This document shows, in pieces, positions 59,324-64,000 of a DNA stretch of 64,000 nucleotides. Under the pieces are notes generated by a model. It saw only the letters and a program-made list of their open reading frames with translations, ran no database searches and was not told where the DNA came from. The DNA is taken from assembly GCA_963739975.1 (NCBI GenBank), contig CAVUCK010000010.1, forward strand, positions 124,001-188,000, written 5' to 3'. Within the stretch, counting starts at the first letter, position 1. Each line of letters starts with the position of its first letter. Origin of the DNA: JALZMG01 sp963739975. Its GTDB lineage: Bacteria; Actinomycetota; Acidimicrobiia; Acidimicrobiales; Ilumatobacteraceae. Both the position numbers and the translations under genes were made by a program.

Positions 59324-61357
59324 GTGATGCGGATGGTCGATGAGGTCCGCGCTCGGTCGCGGGCACGGTTCGTGGGGCGGGAGGACGAGCTGACTCGCTT
59401 TCGCGCCGCGCTGGACCGCGTCTCGTCGACGTTGCTGTGGGTGTTCGGGCCGGGCGGGATCGGCAAGTCGGCGCTGCTGGGTGTGTTCGCCGACGAGGCG
59501 ACCTCCTCCGGCCGAGAGGTGGTGCTGGCCGATCTCCGGTCGTCCGACAGCCCGCGAGCGACGGTGGACGAGGCGCTCGGCACCTGGGTTCAGCGCACGG
59601 GGTCGCAGGAGGGGCCGGTAGTCCTCGTCGATGGGCTCGATCGGTCCGACGGTCTCGACCGCTGGCTGCGCGACGACTGGTTCGGGCGGCTGCCGTCCGG
59701 CACGATCGTGGTGATCGCCGGTCGTCGGGCGCCGAGCCTGGAATGGCGTTCGGATCCCGTGTGGTCCACCCTGCTCGAGCTCGTGCCGTTGCGGGAGTTG
59801 TCGCTCGGTGACGCGCACGCGCTGCTCGATCGTCTCGACGTTGCGGCGGCGTCGCGGGCCGACGCGATCCATCTCGGCGGTGGCCATCCACTGGCGCTGT
59901 CGTTGCTGGCCCAGCTGCTGGCCGCCGGGCGTGGAGGCACGATCCCTCCTGACCTCGCCGGTGCCCCCGATCTCGTCGCGGGACTCCTCACCCGGTTGGT
60001 GGACGACATCCCCGACGGCGTCCACCGCCAGGCACTAGAGATTGCATCCCTCGCTCGTGTCACGACGCAGAGCCTGCTGCGAGCCGCTCTCGGCGGCGAC
60101 GCCGACTCGGTGCACGCCTGGCTCGAGGACCAGCCACACATCGATCGTGTCGACGACGGCGTGTGCCCTCACGACCTCGTCCGAGACCTCCTCGAGGCCG
60201 ACCTGCGCCGGCGCGACCCCGACCGATATGCGGCGGCCAACCGCTCGATCCGGGCCTTCCTCCTCGATCCCGATCGCCTGCAGCGGGCGCCCGATCGATG
60301 CATCAAGGACTTCATCTACCTGCATCGATCCAGCTCCTTGTTGAGCGGCTACTGGGATTGGGCCACGTTCGACTCCGCAGAAGCGACACCGCTGCGTCGT
60401 GGCGATGAGGACGCGCTCGTGGACGTCGTGACGGGCCACCACGGGACCGCCGCCGGAGCGTGCATGCGCCACTGGCTGCGCCGCCAGCCGGAGGCGTTCA
60501 CGGTGGTGCGGTCGTCGGCAGGTGCCATCCAGGGGGTGATCGGGCTCCTCACCCTGGCCGCTCCGGAGCCGGACGACTTGGAGGCCGATCCGCTGATCGC
60601 GGCGATCTGGGCCCACGCCGGACAGGTGAGGCCGCGACGCCCCGGCGAGGTGATCGGCGTCTTGCGCTTCTTCGACGATGCTGCGCTGGGCCAGGCGGTC
60701 TCATCGACGTTCAACGTCCTGACGTGTCAGCTCACCCGTCACTGGCTCCTGCCGCAGCGACTGTCGCTCGACTACATCGTGGTCGGCGATCGCGACCAGT
60801 GGGCACCGATGATGGGCTACATCGACTTCCACGAGGCACCCGGCGCCACGTCCACGGACGGTGTGACCGCCCAGCACCTGTTCGTGCACGACTGGCGCGA
60901 CGTCACGCCGGCGGCATGGCTCGATCGCATGGAAGCGCTCGAGGTTGGCGGACCGGTGCCCCCCTGCCGCGGCGCCTCGCCCGTGCTGGTCGCGCTCGGC
61001 GAAGCCGACTTCGCGGCGGCGGTGCGGGCCGCCCTGCGGGACCTCACGAAACCTGCTCGTCTGGCCGACAACCCGCTGATCGGGTCCCGGGTGGCTCGCG
61101 ATCTCGATGACACTGGTGGCGCTGCGGCGGTCGAGCGGGTCGTGCGGGAGGCGTTCGCCGCGCTCGTGGACGATCCCCGAACCGACCGGGCACGCCGGGC
61201 GGTGGCCCGCACTTACCTGCACGGCGCGGTGAGTCAGGAGGCGGCCGCCGAGGTGCTCGGGATGGCGTTCTCCACCTATCGGCGACACCTCGCCGCAGGT
61301 GTGGAGTTGCTGATCGAGCAGCTCTGGCGGTGGGAGCTCTACGGGCGCGACGGGTGA
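59324..61357 (+). CDS. STAND/AAA ATPase with a C-terminal HTH-like segment
   Basis: A 677-residue protein. ARFVGREDELTRFRAALDRV leads to Walker A FGPGGIGKSALLGV (about residues 41-54) and Walker B VVLVDGLDRSDG. A long helical middle (about 230-600) has no recognised domain. The last ~60 residues (AVSQEAAAEVLGMAFSTYRRHLAAG) look like an HTH. It probably binds a signal and DNA. The start lies among GTG 59324 and ATG 59327/59333. It ends in a GTGA overlap with a chain of tiny ORFs before the ligase gene. Confidence 0.75.
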   Translation: MMRMVDEVRARSRARFVGREDELTRFRAALDRVSSTLLWVFGPGGIGKSALLGVFADEATSSGREVVLADLRSSDSPRATVDEALGTWVQRTGSQEGPVVLVDGLDRSDGLDRWLRDDWFGRLPSGTIVVIAGRRAPSLEWRSDPVWSTLLELVPLRELSLGDAHALLDRLDVAAASRADAIHLGGGHPLALSLLAQLLAAGRGGTIPPDLAGAPDLVAGLLTRLVDDIPDGVHRQALEIASLARVTTQSLLRAALGGDADSVHAWLEDQPHIDRVDDGVCPHDLVRDLLEADLRRRDPDRYAAANRSIRAFLLDPDRLQRAPDRCIKDFIYLHRSSSLLSGYWDWATFDSAEATPLRRGDEDALVDVVTGHHGTAAGACMRHWLRRQPEAFTVVRSSAGAIQGVIGLLTLAAPEPDDLEADPLIAAIWAHAGQVRPRRPGEVIGVLRFFDDAALGQAVSSTFNVLTCQLTRHWLLPQRLSLDYIVVGDRDQWAPMMGYIDFHEAPGATSTDGVTAQHLFVHDWRDVTPAAWLDRMEALEVGGPVPPCRGASPVLVALGEADFAAAVRAALRDLTKPARLADNPLIGSRVARDLDDTGGAAAVERVVREAFAALVDDPRTDRARRAVARTYLHGAVSQEAAAEVLGMAFSTYRRHLAAGVELLIEQLWRWELYGRDG

Positions 61358-61420
61358 GCATGGCGCGCACGCGGTGAGCATGGCGCGCACGCGGTGAGCA
61401 GGTTCTGGACTGGCGGGTGA
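61353..61420 (+). repeat. 20-bp tandem repeat forming a chain of tiny overlapping ORFs
   Basis: The unit GGTGAGCATGGCGCGCACGC occurs at 61353 and 61373, with a partial third (GGTGAGCA) at 61393 and a fourth GGTGAGCA at 61416. GTG 61354 runs seven codons to TGA 61375, GTG 61374 seven codons to TGA 61395, and GTG 61394 eight codons to TGA 61418, where GTG 61417 opens the ligase frame. Every step is a GTGA overlap, beginning at the ATPase stop. The arrangement parallels the jag/rsmG repeat. Confidence 0.85.
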
Positions 61421-61476
61421 GCAGCGATCACCGGGATCGTGACGGCATCACTCGTGATGACCAGGAGGCTCTCGCC

Positions 61477-63030
61477 ATGCCCACCATCTTCCGCAGCGAC
61501 CTGTCCGACGTCAGCGTCGGTGGCGCCAACCTCGCCCTCGTCGTCGTCGACGCATGCCGCGAGCACGGCCCACGACTCGCGGTGATCGACGACACCACTG
61601 GGACGCGGCTCACGTACGGCGAGCTCGGACACCACGTCGACCGGATCGGGGCCTGGTTCACCGACCACGGCTACGGGCGCGGCGACACCGTGGCGATCTG
61701 GGCGCCGAACCTGGCGCCGTGGGTCACGGTGTCGATCGGCGCGATGGCCGCCGGGTGCACCGTGACCGGAGTGAGCCCGCTCGCCACCGATCCCGAAGCC
61801 CGCCAACACCTCACCACCGCCAAGGCACGCGCGCTGGCCGTGTTCGCCCCTTTCGCACCGCGCGCGGTCGCCCTCGCTGCAGACGGCGTCGTCGAGGATG
61901 TCATCGTTCTCGGCGACCCGTGTCCAGGCGCAATCGGGATCGATGAGCTCGTCGGGTGGCGCGGCGCGTCACCCGACGTCGACGCCGTCGACGAGACCTC
62001 GATCGCGATGCTGCCGTTCTCGAGCGGCACGACTGGTGCGCCGAAGGGCGTCCGACTCACGCACCGCAGCTTGGTGACGATGCTCCGCCAGCTCACACCG
62101 ACGGTGGGAGCGACTCGTGACGACGTCGTCCTTGCCCTTCCCCCGTTCCCCCACATCATGGGCTCAGTTCTCACGATGCTGCTCCCCCTCAGCGCCGGAG
62201 CGACCGTGGTCACCACCGCCAAGTTCGACCCCGATCGGTTCATCCCGTCGATCACCGAACACGGCGTCACCGTCATCGTCGCACCACCGCCGCTGGCATC
62301 GCTGCTCGCCCACCACCCCGCTGCTGGCCCCGAGGCGCTGGCGACCGTGCGGCTGATCGCGTTCGGCGGCGCCCCACTGTCGGCACAAGCCGAGACGGCC
62401 GTCGCCGAGCGCCATCCTCAGGCCCTCGTCGGGCAGGGGTGGGGCATGACCGAGCTGGCCGTCGGCGCCACCACTTCTCGCGTCGGTCAACCCGTACGCC
62501 GTGGCGCCGCCGGCAAGCTGCTCCCGAACACCGAACTGCGCGTCGTGCACCCCGAGAGCGGCGCCGACCTCGACGTCGACCAGGTCGGCGAGCTGCTCGT
62601 GCGAGGGCCGCAGGTGATGGTCGGCTACCTCGACCACGACGACGCCACCGCAGCCACCGTCGACATCGACGGCTGGGTGCACACCGGTGACCTTGGTCGC
62701 ATCGACGCCGACGGCTGGGTCTGGGTCGTCGACCGCATCAAGGACCTGATCAAGGTCAAGGGCTACCAAGTCGCGCCCGCCGAACTGGAAGCCGTCCTCG
62801 TGCAGCACGCGTCGGTGCGCGACGCCGCCGTCATCCGCCACACCGTCGACGGCGAGGAACGACCCATCGCGCTCGTCGTGCCCGCCGGCGAGGTCGACAC
62901 CGCCGTCCTCCGCACCTGGTTCGCCCAGGAGGTCGCCCCCTACAAGCGCATCGACGACATCCGCATCGTCGACGAACTACCCCGCAATCCCTCGGGCAAG
63001 CTCCTCCGCCGCCACCTCATCCCGGCATGA
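61477..63030 (+). CDS. acyl-CoA synthetase (AMP-forming), 4-coumarate-CoA ligase-like
   Basis: A 517-residue adenylating enzyme. MLPFSSGTTGAPKGVRLTHR is the ATP-binding P-loop motif, GQGWGMTELA the A5 motif, WVHTGDLGRIDADGWVWVVDR the core A7/A8 segment, and NPSGKLLRR the final Lys motif. It activates a carboxylic acid as its CoA thioester; the acid is unknown. AGGAGG eight bases before ATG 61477 makes this the likely start; GTG 61417 opens the same frame 20 codons earlier and ends a relay of tiny ORFs. A TetR gene converges on it. Confidence 0.9.
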   Translation: MPTIFRSDLSDVSVGGANLALVVVDACREHGPRLAVIDDTTGTRLTYGELGHHVDRIGAWFTDHGYGRGDTVAIWAPNLAPWVTVSIGAMAAGCTVTGVSPLATDPEARQHLTTAKARALAVFAPFAPRAVALAADGVVEDVIVLGDPCPGAIGIDELVGWRGASPDVDAVDETSIAMLPFSSGTTGAPKGVRLTHRSLVTMLRQLTPTVGATRDDVVLALPPFPHIMGSVLTMLLPLSAGATVVTTAKFDPDRFIPSITEHGVTVIVAPPPLASLLAHHPAAGPEALATVRLIAFGGAPLSAQAETAVAERHPQALVGQGWGMTELAVGATTSRVGQPVRRGAAGKLLPNTELRVVHPESGADLDVDQVGELLVRGPQVMVGYLDHDDATAATVDIDGWVHTGDLGRIDADGWVWVVDRIKDLIKVKGYQVAPAELEAVLVQHASVRDAAVIRHTVDGEERPIALVVPAGEVDTAVLRTWFAQEVAPYKRIDDIRIVDELPRNPSGKLLRRHLIPA

Positions 63031-63134
63031 CCGATCCGCGCCGAGACGGCGACGAGCTCGGCGCGGCCCGTCGACGAGCTCGACCCCCCGCCGGACACTT
63101 CTTTGGATGTCAAGCTGCGATGCCTCGTGGTTGG

Positions 63135-63803
63135 TCATGTCGTGCCGTGCACTGGTGGAGGCTGGAGCAGGGAAGCGATCATCATCTCGGTCATCCAGGC
63201 TTCGTACTCGTCGAGGCTCCAGCCGCACCCTACGACGAGCGCGTCGCCGGTTTCGGCGGCGTTGAGGGCCCAGAGCCGGTGGCCGGCGCGCTCGACCGTC
63301 AGACCCGGACGCAGCGCACCGAGGGCCGACAGGTGGGCGGCGATGCTTGCGGTGCCGACGAGTCGTTCCCGCTCGACGGTGTCGACAAGGTGCTGCAGCT
63401 CTGAGTCGCCGGCGGCCGCACCGGCGCGCAGCACACGAGCGAGCGGACCGAGGCGTTCGTACAGCTGTCGGCAGACAGTGGCGTAACGGGCGAGCTTGCG
63501 GGCCGGTACGGGCTCGGCGAACAGCGCCTGGATCGCGGGTCGGGCTTCCAATGGCACTGCGTCAAGGTCGCCGGCAACCGTGACGTCCCACACTCGTTTC
63601 GCCAGTGTGGCCTTGCCCCCGTCAACGGCGTTGTACACGGTCTGGACGGCGACGCCGGCCGCTGCGGCGATGTCGGTCATGGTGGTCGCGGCGTAGCCGC
63701 GCCCGAGCATCAGAGTTCGCGCAGCTTCGAGGATCCGCGCCTGGGTGCCCTCGGCGTGCTCTCGTCGCCGGGAGTTGTCGTATCGCCGCCGGACCGCGTT
63801 CAC
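63135..63803 (-). CDS. TetR/AcrR family transcriptional regulator
   Basis: A 222-residue regulator. The N-terminal HTH (about residues 20-65) reads RILEAARTLMLGRGYAATTMTDIAAAAGVAVQTVYN, a typical TetR helix-turn-helix. The C-terminal ligand-binding half is variable. It probably represses the divergent gene at 63878 and perhaps itself through the dyad in the intergenic space. The ATG-equivalent start is at 63803. It converges on the ligase gene. Confidence 0.9.
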   Translation of the reverse strand: MNAVRRRYDNSRRREHAEGTQARILEAARTLMLGRGYAATTMTDIAAAAGVAVQTVYNAVDGGKATLAKRVWDVTVAGDLDAVPLEARPAIQALFAEPVPARKLARYATVCRQLYERLGPLARVLRAGAAAGDSELQHLVDTVERERLVGTASIAAHLSALGALRPGLTVERAGHRLWALNAAETGDALVVGCGWSLDEYEAWMTEMMIASLLQPPPVHGTT

Positions 63804-63827
63804 GCTCTTGACTTCTGCGGGAGTTCG

Positions 63828-63860
63828 CTAGAAGATAGTTCCATTGGAATATGAGTCTAG
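63828..63860. promoter_or_regulatory. candidate TetR operator dyad
   Basis: TTCCATTGGAA (63839-63849) is an odd-centred perfect palindrome, and flanking CTAG at 63828 and 63857 extends an imperfect dyad. It lies in the 74-bp gap between the divergent TetR gene and the partial gene at the right edge. Confidence 0.55.
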
Positions 63861-63877
63861 TCGAAAGGACCTTGAAC

Positions 63878-64000
63878 ATGAACCCGGACCGCGCTGAGCA
63901 GAGCCGTGACACCCGAGCGACGATGGAGTCGATGCACGCGGCGATCGCTGCTGGCGGCCTCGTCGCGCAGCTGCCCTTCTTCGCCGATCCGAGCCGCAAC
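63878..64000 (+). CDS. partial gene at the right edge, function not recognised
   Basis: Forty-one codons are visible from the ATG at 63878 (AAAGGA upstream) to the window end: NPDRAEQSRDTRATMESMHA then AIAAGGLVAQLPFFADPSRN. There is no stop and no family motif strong enough to name. Its divergence from the TetR gene suggests it is a target of that repressor. Confidence 0.6.
   Translation, partial: MNPDRAEQSRDTRATMESMHAAIAAGGLVAQLPFFADPSRN

Overview
The window is about 70% GC by eye, densely packed with ATG/GTG/TTG genes that often overlap by four bases. It carries the classic actinobacterial chromosome-origin neighbourhood. The gene content (fused cytochrome oxidase subunits I+III, CtaG, DUF6049/sigM/trx block, DnaB with two inteins) suggests an actinobacterium, plausibly of class Acidimicrobiia. 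That placement is inference; no rRNA is present to prove it.

Region 1 (1-5.9 kb) is the origin-side operon rpmH-rnpA-yidD-yidC-jag-rsmG, followed by two parS sites, parA and parB. It covers ribosome and RNase P parts, membrane protein insertion and chromosome segregation. A 65-bp tandem repeat sits exactly at the jag/rsmG junction and builds two short overlapping ORFs. Three DnaA-box-like sequences lie behind parB. Region 2 (5.9-16 kb, minus strand) is the mycobacterial-like block: acetyltransferase, DUF6049 protein (frameshifted here), DegV, Ser/Thr kinase, SigM-like sigma factor, its anti-sigma factor, holin-like membrane protein, trxB, trxA and a CwlM-like amidase-fold protein without zinc ligands. 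MurJ, expected here from mycobacteria, is absent; only a MviN-like kinase/extracellular half is present. Region 3 (16-24.5 kb) holds a deacetylase-fold protein, CCA-adding enzyme, GGDEF-EAL protein, HtrA-like lipoprotein protease, methyltransferase, DUF5318 and a DUF192 lipoprotein.

Region 4 (24.7-29.5 kb) is rpsF-ssb-rpsR-rplI followed by dnaB, which contains two inteins, one splitting the Walker A P-loop. Region 5 (29.6-38 kb) has a VOC protein, a second Ser/Thr kinase and an aa3/caa3-type oxidase cluster (coxB with fused cytochrome c, fused coxA-coxC, a membrane protein, ctaG). It ends with a CrtO-like acyltransferase and a decayed short-chain dehydrogenase.

Region 6 (38.4-64 kb) is accessory. 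It contains a SoxR-type promoter driving an FMN reductase, LtrA, DUF4395, a homocysteine methyltransferase plus two alpha/beta hydrolases in one operon, two very large AAA-type regulators, and a broken secreted-protein locus. Beyond these lie a SNF2 helicase with a co-translated small protein, a DHFR-like gene with an in-frame stop, another ATPase, an acyl-CoA ligase, a TetR regulator and a partial gene at the right edge.

Recurring themes are -10 hexamers of the form TANNNT placed 6-9 bases before start codons (leaderless transcription), GTGA/ATGA gene overlaps, tandem duplications that create relays of tiny overlapping ORFs, and two families of dispersed palindromes. No tRNA, rRNA, CRISPR array or insertion sequence was seen.
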